Origin: Novosphingobium sp. SCN 66-18
GTDB lineage: Bacteria > Pseudomonadota > Alphaproteobacteria > Sphingomonadales > Sphingomonadaceae
NCBI GenBank assembly: GCA_001725355.1
Contig: MEGD01000001.1
Location: 124,001-188,000, forward strand
DNA: 64,000 nt
Direction of reading: 5' to 3'
Numbering within the stretch: position 1 is the stretch's first letter; every line of letters starts with the position of its first letter. Position numbers and translations under genes: made by a program. The notes under the pieces were generated by a model, which did no database searches, was not told the DNA's origin, and saw only the letters and a program-made list of their open reading frames with translations. Positions 8,398 to 16,282 of this stretch are shown here, piece after piece.

Positions 8398-10523
8398 CGA
8401 ACGAGGAACTTCAGCAGATATTCTTCGTCGAATGCGAAGAATCGCTGGCGGCCGCCGAAGCCGGTCTTGCCGCCTGTCAGGCGGGGACGCACGATGCCGA
8501 AACCGTCAACGCGATCTTTCGCGCGGTGCATTCGATCAAGGGCGGCGCCGGTGCTTTCGGGTTTACCGCCCTGCAGGCCTATACCCACACGTTCGAAACG
8601 CTGCTTTCGGATGTGCGCGAAGGGATGGTCGACCTGACGCCGGGTCTGGTTGATCTGCTCCTTCGCGCTCTGGATGTGCTCAGCGATCATGTCGCGGCGG
8701 TGCGCGAGGGCGCACCGGATGTCGACGATGCCGCCGTGGTTGCGGAGCTGACCGCCGCGCAGGGTGGCGGTGGCGCGAAGCCGGCGGAGGAGGCGGTGGC
8801 CGTGGCCGTGGCCGTGGATGATTCCGGCCCCGCTACGCCGGTCGATGAGGCCGAAATGGACTTCGACCTTGATTCGCTGCTGGACGACCTTGTGGGGGTG
8901 GATGAGCCTGCAACCGCGGACGCAGATGAAGCGGCCGAGGGCTGGCTGTTGCATGTACGTCCGCATGCCGGAGCCATGCTCAACGGCGGGGAACCTCTCC
9001 TGCTGCTGCGCGAAGTCGCAAGCCTCGGCGGGGAATGCATCCTGTGCGACACGGCGAACGTCCCGCCACTCGACCTGCTTGTCCCCGGGCAGGGATACCT
9101 GGGCTGGACGTTCCGCATGCCCGCGCATGTCGATGCGGCAGAGGCGCGTGACATCTTCGATTTCGTGGGAGACGATTGTTCGATCGCGATCGGTGACGAT
9201 GCGGCCATTCCGGCACCGCGTATCGCAAGCGACTTGCCGGCGGCGGGCGTGAAGCAGGCTGCCGAATCCCGACCGCAGCTGGCCGATAGCGCCCCGGCGA
9301 ACGCCGCCGCGGATACCGCCGCCGCGACGCCCCCGGCGGCTGCCGCGGGGCAGACCATCCGCATCGACCTGGCCAAGCTCGACCGGCTGATCGATTCCGT
9401 GGGCGAACTGGTGATCGCGCAAGCGATGGTGGCGCAGCGCATGGCGAACCAGGGCATTTCCGCGAGCGAGGAACTCAACCTTCTGGATTCCCTGACGCGC
9501 GACATCCAGGAAAGCGCCATGTCCATCCGCGCGCAGCCGATCGGCACGGTCTTCAGCCGCGTGCCCCGGATATTGCGCGAACTGGCGGCGTCCACGGGCA
9601 AGCATGTCCGTCTGTCGCTGTCGGGCGAAGCAACCGAGCTCGACAAGACGGTGATCGAACGGCTGGGCGAACCCTTGACCCACCTGATCCGCAACGCGGT
9701 CGATCACGGTATCGAAAGCGCGGAGGAGCGGCTTGCCGCGGGCAAGGAGGCCGATGGCACGCTGACATTGTCGGCCGAGCATCGGTCGGGCCGCATTCTG
9801 ATCCGTATCGCCGATGACGGACGCGGTATCGATCGCGAACGCGTGCTGGCCAAGGCGGTGGCGCAGGGGCTGGTCTCGGCCGATGCGCAACTTTCGCCGG
9901 AAGAGATCGACAATCTCATTTTCGCGCCGGGCTTTTCGACCGCCGCCAGCGTCACCAGCGTTTCCGGGCGTGGCGTCGGCATGGACGTGGTGCGCCAGAA
10001 CGTGAAGGATCTCGGCGGTCGCGTGACGATCGAATCCCATTTCGGCAAAGGCACAACGTTCACGCTCACGCTGCCCCTGACGCTGGCCATCGCCGACGGC
10101 ATGGTCGTGGGGGTTGGTGACGAGACCATGGTCGTGCCGCTGGCTCACATCGTCGAATGCCTGCGGCCGGAACCCGGCGATCTGCAAGCGATGGGCGGTC
10201 GCCACATGATCAACCTGCGCGGACGCTACATACCGGTTCTGCCGGTGGGCGAGACGATCGGAATCGGCGGGTCCGCGCCGGACGGCGAACGGGGTGTCCT
10301 GGTCGTGGTCGATACCGAAGCGGCGGGCAAGGCGGCGCTGCTGGTCGATCACATCCACGATCAGCGCCAGTTCGTCATCAAAAGCCTGGATACGCACTTT
10401 CACCAGGTCGAAGGCGTTGCCGGCGCGACGATCCTGGGCGACGGGCAGGTTGCGCTGATCCTTGATGTCGATGGCCTTGCGGCCGGCGCGATGAACATCC
10501 TTTCCGAAAGGCAGGCAGCATGA
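8394..10523 (+). CDS. cheA: Chemotaxis histidine kinase CheA
   Basis: The 709-residue protein has an Hpt domain with phosphorylated His46 in AVHSIKGGAGAF and an acidic, Ala-rich linker. A conserved segment follows at about 180-265 (WLLHVRP...GGEPLLLLREVASLGG). After that come the dimerisation helices (LDRLIDSVGELVIAQ), an HATPase domain with N box LIRNAVDHGIES, G1 DDGRGID and G2 GRGVGMDVV, and a C-terminal CheW-like domain. It takes signals from the MCPs and phosphorylates CheY and both CheB-type regulators. Its start overlaps the STAS gene and its stop overlaps cheR. Confidence 0.97.
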   Translation: MTNEELQQIFFVECEESLAAAEAGLAACQAGTHDAETVNAIFRAVHSIKGGAGAFGFTALQAYTHTFETLLSDVREGMVDLTPGLVDLLLRALDVLSDHVAAVREGAPDVDDAAVVAELTAAQGGGGAKPAEEAVAVAVAVDDSGPATPVDEAEMDFDLDSLLDDLVGVDEPATADADEAAEGWLLHVRPHAGAMLNGGEPLLLLREVASLGGECILCDTANVPPLDLLVPGQGYLGWTFRMPAHVDAAEARDIFDFVGDDCSIAIGDDAAIPAPRIASDLPAAGVKQAAESRPQLADSAPANAAADTAAATPPAAAAGQTIRIDLAKLDRLIDSVGELVIAQAMVAQRMANQGISASEELNLLDSLTRDIQESAMSIRAQPIGTVFSRVPRILRELAASTGKHVRLSLSGEATELDKTVIERLGEPLTHLIRNAVDHGIESAEERLAAGKEADGTLTLSAEHRSGRILIRIADDGRGIDRERVLAKAVAQGLVSADAQLSPEEIDNLIFAPGFSTAASVTSVSGRGVGMDVVRQNVKDLGGRVTIESHFGKGTTFTLTLPLTLAIADGMVVGVGDETMVVPLAHIVECLRPEPGDLQAMGGRHMINLRGRYIPVLPVGETIGIGGSAPDGERGVLVVVDTEAAGKAALLVDHIHDQRQFVIKSLDTHFHQVEGVAGATILGDGQVALILDVDGLAAGAMNILSERQAA

Positions 10524-11392
10524 GCGCCGCGCACGCCGGCTTTGCCGAACCGCTGCCCGGCATCAGCCCGGCCATCTATTCGGTGGCCGACTTCCGGGCG
10601 CTGTCCGATATCGCCTATGCCCATGCCGGCATCATACTGCCGGAAGGCAAGGCCATGCTGGTCTATTCGCGGCTCGCGCCGCTGGTGCGCGAAACCGGAT
10701 GCGGCAGTTTCGGAAACTACGTCGCACGGTTGCGCAGCGATGCGGCGGAAGAAGCGCGCGCCGTGGCCGCGCTGACCACCAACCACACGTTCTTCTACCG
10801 TGAACCACACCATTTCGCGCATTTTGCCGAACAGGTCAGGCCGGCGCTCGTCGCATCGCTGGAAGCGGGGCGCGGCGCACGGCTGTGGTCGGCGGGCTGT
10901 TCGAGCGGCGAGGAAACGTGGTCGCTGGCCATGACCCTGCTGGGCAGCGAACCGCTTGCCGGACGAAGGCTGGCCGGGCGCGATCTGAAGATGCTGGCAA
11001 CGGACCTTGCCCCGCATGTCCTGCGGCAAGCCGAAACGGCGACCTATCCGGCCAAGGATCTGGAACCCGTGCCCCAGGAATTGCGCCGGTGCTGGACGCA
11101 GGAAGCCGACGGGATGGCGACCGTCAGCGACCTGACGCGCGCGCTGGTGCGCTTTCGCATCCTCAATTTGCTGGGGCCTTGGCCCATGCGGCACCCATTC
11201 GACGTCATCTTTTGCCGGAACGTGATGATCTACTTCGACGCGGAGACGAAGGAGCAGCTCGTGGCGCGGTTTGCCGATGCTCTTGCTCCGGGAGGTTACC
11301 TTTACATCGGGCACAGCGAGCGCGTGACCGGCCCGGCGGCGCGCATCCTGCGGCCGGTAGGCCCCACTATCTACCGAAAGGCCGCGGCATGA
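10520..11392 (+). CDS. cheR: Chemoreceptor methyltransferase CheR
   Basis: The 290-residue protein has the CheR N-terminal helical domain and a SAM-binding domain with the signature TTNHTFFYREPHHF and LWSAGCSSGEETWSLAM. It methylates glutamates on the MCPs. Both MCPs in this window end in DWSEF, a probable docking tail for CheR. The gene overlaps cheA upstream and cheB downstream through ATGA junctions. Confidence 0.95.
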   Translation: MSAAHAGFAEPLPGISPAIYSVADFRALSDIAYAHAGIILPEGKAMLVYSRLAPLVRETGCGSFGNYVARLRSDAAEEARAVAALTTNHTFFYREPHHFAHFAEQVRPALVASLEAGRGARLWSAGCSSGEETWSLAMTLLGSEPLAGRRLAGRDLKMLATDLAPHVLRQAETATYPAKDLEPVPQELRRCWTQEADGMATVSDLTRALVRFRILNLLGPWPMRHPFDVIFCRNVMIYFDAETKEQLVARFADALAPGGYLYIGHSERVTGPAARILRPVGPTIYRKAAA

Positions 11393-12420
11393 CCATTCGT
11401 GTCCTGGTGATCGATGATTCCGCCACGATGCGGGCCTTGCTGCTGTCGCGATTGTCGGGCGAAGCGGGGATCGAGGTGGTCGGAGCCGCCGCCAACGCGG
11501 TTGAGGGGCGCAACCTGATAAAGCGCCTGAATCCCGACGTGGTGACGCTGGACATCGAGATGCCCGGGATGAACGGGCTCGATTTCCTGGAAAAGATCAT
11601 GACCCTGCGGCCCACGCCGGTCATCATCGTGTCAGGGGCGACCACCAAGGGCGCCGAGGTTACCGCCCGGGCGCTCATGCTCGGGGCTGTCGCCTGCTGT
11701 TCGAAAGCGGACATCACGGTGGACCGGTCCGGTGGCGATGCTCTGCCCGATCTGATCCACGAGGCCGCGCAGGTGAGATTCAGCGGGGCCCGGCAAACGC
11801 GGGATGGCGGGGCGATGGCAAGCCGGGAGGTAGCCCGCGGTGGCGCGGCACGACCGGCCCTGATCGCGATCGGCGCATCGACCGGCGGCATAGAGGCCCT
11901 GCAGACGCTGCTTCGCGGATTTCCGGCCGACTGCCCCCCCACCGCAATCGTGCAGCACGTCAACGCCCGGTTCGTGCCGGCGATCGCCAATTCGCTGAAC
12001 GCCATCTGCGATGCGGAGGTGGTGGTGGCTGAACCGGACATGCCGATGCATCCGGGCCGGGTCTATATCGCGCCGGGCGATCATCGCCACATGCGCATTG
12101 GCGGAACGGCCACGCCATGCATCAAGTTGCGGACCGGCGATCCGGTTGCGGGGCACCTGCCCAGCGTGGACGTGCTGTTGCAATCGGCCGCGCAGACCGT
12201 GGGTGCGCGCGCTGCCGGCGCCGTGCTGACGGGCATGGGCTGCGATGGCGCGCAAGGTTTGCTGGCGATGGCGCGGGCCGGCGCGAAAACCATCGCGCAG
12301 GACGAGGCGACGTCCATCGTGTTCGGGATGCCGCGTGCGGCGATCTCGCTTGGCGCGGCGCGTGTCGTGGCGCCGATCGAGCGCATCGCCGATCACCTGC
12401 TTGCGGGAGGCGCGGCATGA
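11389..12420 (+). CDS. cheB: Chemoreceptor methylesterase/glutaminase CheB (intact)
   Basis: The ATG at 11389 overlaps the cheR stop. The 343-residue protein has a receiver with D9/D10 and phospho-acceptor D55, and a methylesterase domain with the full catalytic triad: Ser164 in GASTGG, His190 in VQHV, Asp286 in GMGCDGAQG. The AQDE and GMPRAA motifs are also intact. It demethylates receptors when phosphorylated by CheA. It contrasts with the degenerate paralogue at 5442-6470. Confidence 0.96.
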   Translation: MTIRVLVIDDSATMRALLLSRLSGEAGIEVVGAAANAVEGRNLIKRLNPDVVTLDIEMPGMNGLDFLEKIMTLRPTPVIIVSGATTKGAEVTARALMLGAVACCSKADITVDRSGGDALPDLIHEAAQVRFSGARQTRDGGAMASREVARGGAARPALIAIGASTGGIEALQTLLRGFPADCPPTAIVQHVNARFVPAIANSLNAICDAEVVVAEPDMPMHPGRVYIAPGDHRHMRIGGTATPCIKLRTGDPVAGHLPSVDVLLQSAAQTVGARAAGAVLTGMGCDGAQGLLAMARAGAKTIAQDEATSIVFGMPRAAISLGAARVVAPIERIADHLLAGGAA

Positions 12421-12977
12421 CCATGCACCATGCTCCCTTCCCCCCGATGCAGGAGATGCGGCGGGTAACGATCCTGCAAGGGGATGCGCGCGCAACCAGC
12501 GATCCGCGTGACGAATTCAGCACCGTTCTGGGCAGTTGCGTTGCCGCCTGCCTCTTTGACCCCCTGGCCGGGGTCGGAGGAATGAACCACTTCCTGCTGG
12601 CCGAGCCGCCCAGCGCGCACGGCGGCGGGCGGATCGACGTGCATTACGGCACCTATCTGATGGAAATGCTGATCAACGAGATGCTGGCACAAGGCGCCTG
12701 CAAGGCGGATTTGCGCGCGCACCTTTACGGCGGAGCCAACCTGCGAACCGGGATGAAAGCCATCGGCACGGCGAACGCGGATTTCGCGCGCCACTTTCTG
12801 GAACGCGAACGGATCGTGCTTCAGCACGCAGACCTTGGCGGCTCCAACGCCCGCCGCGTCGATTTTCGTCCGGTGCGGGGACAGGTCCGCTGCCGCCATG
12901 TGGTGAACAGCCTTGCCCCGCACGAAGTGCCTGAAACCAGACCGCGCCGCGCCAACGGCGATGTCGAACTCTTCTGA
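12417..12977 (+). CDS. cheD: Chemoreceptor glutamine deamidase CheD
   Basis: The start at 12417 overlaps the cheB stop (ATGA); longer frames would lie inside cheB. The 186-residue protein carries the CheD catalytic Cys41 in LGSCVAACLFD and His58 in GMNHFLL, plus the YGGANLRTGM motif. CheD deamidates receptor glutamines and in some bacteria binds CheC; no cheC is seen here. Confidence 0.93.
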   Translation: MTMHHAPFPPMQEMRRVTILQGDARATSDPRDEFSTVLGSCVAACLFDPLAGVGGMNHFLLAEPPSAHGGGRIDVHYGTYLMEMLINEMLAQGACKADLRAHLYGGANLRTGMKAIGTANADFARHFLERERIVLQHADLGGSNARRVDFRPVRGQVRCRHVVNSLAPHEVPETRPRRANGDVELF

Positions 12978-12992
12978 AAGTGAGTCCCGCCC

Positions 12993-13364
12993 ATGAACAA
13001 ACAGACCCGCGTCCTGACTGTAGATGACAGCGCCAGCATGCGCGCGTTGCTGAACCACGCGCTGAGCAGCCACGGCTTCAGCGTCGTTCAGGCCGAAGAC
13101 GGCCAGGCCGCGCTCGAATGGCTGGCCGCCAACGAGGCCGACGTCGTCATTACCGACATCAACATGCCGCGCCTTGACGGCTTCGGGCTGATCGAGCGCC
13201 TGCGCGCCGGGAGCCGGCATCGCGATCGGCCGATCCTGGTGCTGACCACCGAAAGTTCGGACCAGAAGAAGGCGCGCGCCCGTGACGCCGGCGCCACCGG
13301 GTGGATCGTGAAACCGTTCGACGCCGAAAAGCTGGTGGCCGCCGTGCGGCGTGTTGCACATTGA
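12993..13364 (+). CDS. cheY: Single-domain response regulator CheY
   Basis: The 123-residue receiver has acidic pair D11/D12, phospho-acceptor D55 (VVITDINMPR), the switch Thr in VLTTESS and Lys in WIVKPFD. It lies 15 bp after cheD in the same operon. It is presumably the CheA output to the motor, or a phosphate sink if another CheY drives the motor elsewhere. Confidence 0.93.
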   Translation: MNKQTRVLTVDDSASMRALLNHALSSHGFSVVQAEDGQAALEWLAANEADVVITDINMPRLDGFGLIERLRAGSRHRDRPILVLTTESSDQKKARARDAGATGWIVKPFDAEKLVAAVRRVAH

Positions 13365-13383
13365 TCGACAGAAGGAGCGAGCC

Positions 13384-13830
13384 ATGCATCGCGAACTGAT
13401 TACTTTCGAAGTCGCCGGACAGATCTTCGGCATAGACATCATGGCGATCCGCGAAATCCGCGCCTGGACGCCGGCCGCCCGATTGCCGCGCGTGCCGGAC
13501 TATGTCGCGGGCGTGGTGAATCTGCGCGGAAGCGTGCTGCCGGTAATCGATCTGAGCGCGCGCCTGGGCTGGCAGGTTACCGACGCCTCCCCGCGCCACG
13601 CGATCATCGTCACGCAGGTGCGCGGCCAAGCGCGCGGGCTGATCGTGGATTCGGTGAGCGATATCGTGACTGTGCCGTCCGATGCGATGCAGCCGCCCCC
13701 GGCGGTATCGCTGGAGGCGATCGTGCCGTTTCTCGAAGGGCTTGCGACGGTTGGCGACCGGATGGTGATGGTGCTCAACCTGGAGGCCATTCTCGAGGAT
13801 GCGCCGGAAGAGCTGGGGTGTGCGGCATGA
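13384..13830 (+). CDS. cheW: Chemotaxis coupling protein CheW
   Basis: The start at 13384 is chosen because AGAAGGAG lies 6-9 bp upstream; the frame is open further upstream into cheY. The 148-residue protein has the CheW fold motifs FEVAGQIFGIDIMAIREIR, GVVNLRGSVLPVIDL and GLIVDSVSDIV. It links MCPs to CheA. Its stop overlaps the next small gene (ATGA). Confidence 0.95.
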   Translation: MHRELITFEVAGQIFGIDIMAIREIRAWTPAARLPRVPDYVAGVVNLRGSVLPVIDLSARLGWQVTDASPRHAIIVTQVRGQARGLIVDSVSDIVTVPSDAMQPPPAVSLEAIVPFLEGLATVGDRMVMVLNLEAILEDAPEELGCAA

Positions 13831-14102
13831 ACGGAACATCGGGGCATGCGCACGTCCGCGTCGCGGCGGACGTGCTGCTGGAACTGAGCGAGGATGTGGA
13901 AGCGCTGGGTACGCGCTTGTGCGCCGACGCGAACGTCATCGCCAACCACCTGCGCGAACTGCAGGCGATCGATCTGATCGCCCAGCAGTTGCGCGCCCTG
14001 TCCGGCCTGCTGGGCGATGCGGTCAGCCCCGGGGGCACCCGCTTCATGATCGATATAGATATGCTGGCGAGTCGTTTCGAAGGGCCAGCAGTTAACCAGT
14101 AA
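13827..14102 (+). CDS. Small helical protein ending the che operon
   Basis: The 91-residue protein is translationally coupled to cheW. It is predicted all-helical and contains the segment LRELQAIDLIAQQLRALSGLL. That segment recalls the LQ-x-D-x-x-x-Q helix seen in CheZ-type and other small chemotaxis proteins, but the match is short. Alphaproteobacterial che operons often carry small unassigned genes (cheE/cheU type) at this position. I do not assign a function. Confidence 0.7.
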   Translation: MNGTSGHAHVRVAADVLLELSEDVEALGTRLCADANVIANHLRELQAIDLIAQQLRALSGLLGDAVSPGGTRFMIDIDMLASRFEGPAVNQ

Positions 14103-14151
14103 TATTCGTAACGATCTCAAAAATCGACACGAATTTTATAAGAAAAATCAA

Positions 14152-14165
14152 AATCATCGATGATT
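14152..14165. promoter_or_regulatory. 14-bp perfect palindrome in AT-rich gap
   Basis: AATCATCGATGATT is a perfect palindrome inside the strikingly AT-rich stretch 14103-14230 between the che operon and the PilZ gene. It lies 103 bp upstream of the PilZ start. It is a candidate operator for the downstream gene. Confidence 0.4.
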
Positions 14166-14268
14166 AATATTTCAACTTGTTTCCATTTCATTTAACCGCA
14201 AGATACGATTACGAATTCATTTCTTGGGTAGCGTATCCTGGCGGCGTGATGAACCGGAGAGGTGTTCC

Positions 14269-15006
14269 ATGCCGACCGCAATCGACTTTCTGAAACCCGC
14301 CGAGCTGCGGCCCGGGACGATGACCGACGGGCCGCTGGGGCGAAGGGCATCGCAAAGGTCCCATTCGGTGCTGCTGGTGGCAAGGCTCATTGGTGGCGAT
14401 GCCGATGACATGTGCCTTGTGCGGGACGTCTCATCGTCGGGCGCCCAGATCCGGACCCAGCAGGCGCTGCGCGTGGACGATCGGGTTGTGCTGGAATTCG
14501 GCGGCAGCCTGTCGGTGGATGCCACGGTGCGCTGGGTGCGCCCCGGGACGGCCGGCGTGCAGTTCGATTACTGCATCGATGTGGAAAACGTCCTGTCCGC
14601 AACGACACCGAAGGACGCGCGCCGATCGACCCCGCGCATCCAGCGGTGCGCGCGCGTGCTGCTTTCGACCGCGGCGCTGGAAGTGGAAGCCAGTCTGATC
14701 GACATCACGCCGGGCGGCGGCGGCGTCACTCTGAAGACGCCACGTACATTCCCGCATGGCACGCAGATCATGGTGTCCATCAAGAACTTCCTGCAACGCC
14801 CGGCGGAAGTCCGCTGGCAGGTGAACGGGCGCCTGGGCTTCCAGTTCTACGAACGGATTCAGCTAAGCAAGCTCGATTGCTGGCTGGTGAATACGGTGGA
14901 ACTTTGCCGGGCATGCCCCAATCAGCGCAGTTGCCATACCGCAAATCGCCGTGATCCCCACGCCTCCGGACCCATGTTCGCGCAAGGCCGCAGGCACATG
15001 GGCTAG
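14269..15006 (+). CDS. Tandem PilZ-domain protein (probable c-di-GMP receptor)
   Basis: The start at 14269 follows a GGAGAGG ribosome site. The 245-residue protein shows two PilZ-like units. The first has RASQR (RxxxR) followed by DVSSSGAQI (DxSxxG). The second has RSTPR followed by DITPGGGGV, a degenerate form of the second motif. A Cys cluster (CRACPNQRSC) lies near the C-terminus and may bind metal. PilZ proteins bind c-di-GMP and can act on CheR or the flagellar motor. Its position after the che operon and opposite a GGDEF-EAL operon fits a link between c-di-GMP and chemotaxis. Confidence 0.8.
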   Translation: MPTAIDFLKPAELRPGTMTDGPLGRRASQRSHSVLLVARLIGGDADDMCLVRDVSSSGAQIRTQQALRVDDRVVLEFGGSLSVDATVRWVRPGTAGVQFDYCIDVENVLSATTPKDARRSTPRIQRCARVLLSTAALEVEASLIDITPGGGGVTLKTPRTFPHGTQIMVSIKNFLQRPAEVRWQVNGRLGFQFYERIQLSKLDCWLVNTVELCRACPNQRSCHTANRRDPHASGPMFAQGRRHMG

Positions 15007-15272
15007 TTTGGCGGGCCGTGCGCCGGATCACCCGCGTCCAGGATCATCAACCTTTCGCCGGTGGTCGAAAGAAAAAGACGGCCCGCATCGTCGCGCGACA
15101 CCTCTGTGCCGTCGCTCAGAAAAAGGCATGTCTGCGTGTCCGCGCCTTGCAGCGCAGCGTCGGATGCCCGGGTTTCAACAACCTCCGTCACCTCGCCGTT
15201 GACCCGTATTACTTTGAAAACGCGCAATTTTATCCACAAGGCGATACCCTTATCTTGTGTACGGAAAATCAT
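15003..15272 (-). CDS. Small hypothetical protein
   Basis: The frame encodes 89 residues with no recognised domain. Hydrophobic/charged alternation suggests a small beta-rich fold (LWIKLRVFKVIRVNGEVTEVV near the N-terminus). Its 3' end overlaps the PilZ gene stop by 4 bp on the opposite strand. A perfect FNR-type box (15295-15308) lies 23 bp before the annotated ATG, which is too close for a class II promoter with this start; the real start may be further in. No strong ribosome site is visible. Confidence 0.45.
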   Translation of the reverse strand: MIFRTQDKGIALWIKLRVFKVIRVNGEVTEVVETRASDAALQGADTQTCLFLSDGTEVSRDDAGRLFLSTTGERLMILDAGDPAHGPPN

Positions 15273-15294
15273 AGCTCAAGCGGCTGCGCTTACT

Positions 15295-15308
15295 TTGATC
15301 TGCATCAA
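15295..15308. promoter_or_regulatory. FNR/FixK box 1
   Basis: TTGATCTGCATCAA is a perfect match to the TTGAT-N4-ATCAA consensus of CRP/FNR-family oxygen regulators. It lies between the minus-strand small gene and the FixJ-like regulator, 94 bp from a second perfect box. Confidence 0.75.
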
Positions 15309-15388
15309 TGACTGGTTGACGCAAACCACTGAGCGCTGATTCTGAAGAAAAAATTCACAAAATAAAAAATCCTTGCCGGATGTTATTC

Positions 15389-15402
15389 TTGATAACGATC
15401 AA
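15389..15402. promoter_or_regulatory. FNR/FixK box 2
   Basis: TTGATAACGATCAA is again a perfect TTGAT-N4-ATCAA. Its centre is about 70 bp upstream of the FixJ-like start at 15465. That would place a class II (-41.5) transcription start near 15437 with a leader of about 28 nt. Control by a FNR/FixK-type regulator is therefore likely. Confidence 0.78.
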
Positions 15403-15464
15403 AGATTTCGCCGAAACGGACGATATCTCCGGATAGGTTGGGGGTTCGTAGGATTACTGTCACA

Positions 15465-16061
15465 ATGCAGAAAATCTATGTTGTGGACGACAGGGAGGGG
15501 TGCCGCGCGCAGATGTGCAGCCATCTGTTCTCACGCGGATTTCATGCCGAACCTTTCGATTCCGTCGATGAAGCGGTGCGGATGGCCCATGATGACGCGG
15601 TGTTCCTGGTCCATGACGGTAACGACATGATCGCCGATGCCGCGCTGAAGATAGCGATCAAGGGGCAGCGGCTGCCGATCATAGCCTATTGTCGCGACAT
15701 GGATGCGCAACGCATCATTACGGCGGCGCTGAACGGCGCAAAATCCTACCTTGTCTGGCCTTTCACGGACGCCGAGTTCACCGGCGCAGTGGACGATGCG
15801 ATCGCCCGGGTGAATTGGAATCACGCGGGTGATTCCATTGCGCAATACAAGGTGGGCTTGTTGTCCGATCGGGAAAAGAGCATCGTCCAGGGCGTCGTCG
15901 AAGGGCAATCGAGCCGGGAGATTGCGCAAAGGCTCGGGGTCAGCGCGCGCACGGTCGAGGCCTGTCGCGGCAAGATCATGAAGAAGTTCGGTGCGGGACG
16001 CGCATCGGAGATGGTGCGCATTGCCGTGGAAGGCGGTGTTACCCCGGGCGCCCGCGCCTGA
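15465..16061 (+). CDS. FixJ/LuxR-type regulator with degenerate receiver
   Basis: The start at 15465 gives a normal receiver N-terminus (MQKIYVVDD); an upstream in-frame start at 15438 is less natural. The 198-residue protein has a receiver-like domain and a C-terminal LuxR-type HTH (LSDREKSIVQGVVEGQSSRE, then SARTVEACRGKIMKKFG). The receiver keeps D8/D9, but His50 sits where the phospho-acceptor Asp is expected (Asp51 follows), and the conserved Lys of the KPF motif is Trp98 (LVWPF). Phosphorylation-independent control is therefore likely. Two perfect FNR boxes lie upstream, so expression probably follows oxygen supply. Confidence 0.85.
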   Translation: MQKIYVVDDREGCRAQMCSHLFSRGFHAEPFDSVDEAVRMAHDDAVFLVHDGNDMIADAALKIAIKGQRLPIIAYCRDMDAQRIITAALNGAKSYLVWPFTDAEFTGAVDDAIARVNWNHAGDSIAQYKVGLLSDREKSIVQGVVEGQSSREIAQRLGVSARTVEACRGKIMKKFGAGRASEMVRIAVEGGVTPGARA

Positions 16062-16181
16062 ACCTCGGGGGTGTGTGAGGCCGGGTCGCGCAGAAATCCC
16101 CTCCGCCACGTCTCGATCTCGTTTCCGGCCTCGTCCGTTGACCAGGACCAAAGCACCTTCTGGCATTTGTCACGTTTTGAT

Positions 16182-16198
16182 ATGTTATCTTGTAACAT
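16182..16198. promoter_or_regulatory. Zur-like box
   Basis: ATGTTATCTTGTAACAT has perfect 6-bp arms (ATGTTA/TAACAT) and matches the Zur-box core TGTTATANTATAACA at all but two specified positions. It lies 84 bp upstream of a ZnuD-like receptor, exactly where zinc control would be expected. Confidence 0.65.
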
Positions 16199-16282
16199 CA
16201 CGGCGATCCGGATATGCCCCCGCCCGACCCCACGTTTGCGATCCATGACAGTGAGAATGCGTTTTGTTGAAAGGACGCTGTC

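Noticed and set aside
8118-10403. 761-codon open frame on the minus strand
   Set aside because: It is antisense to cheA, whose kinase motifs are complete. No domain is recognisable in the opposite frame.
15230-15238. Perfect DnaA-box sequence TTATCCACA
   Set aside because: A single copy inside a small gene and far from the repA region; one 9-mer in 64 kb is expected by chance.
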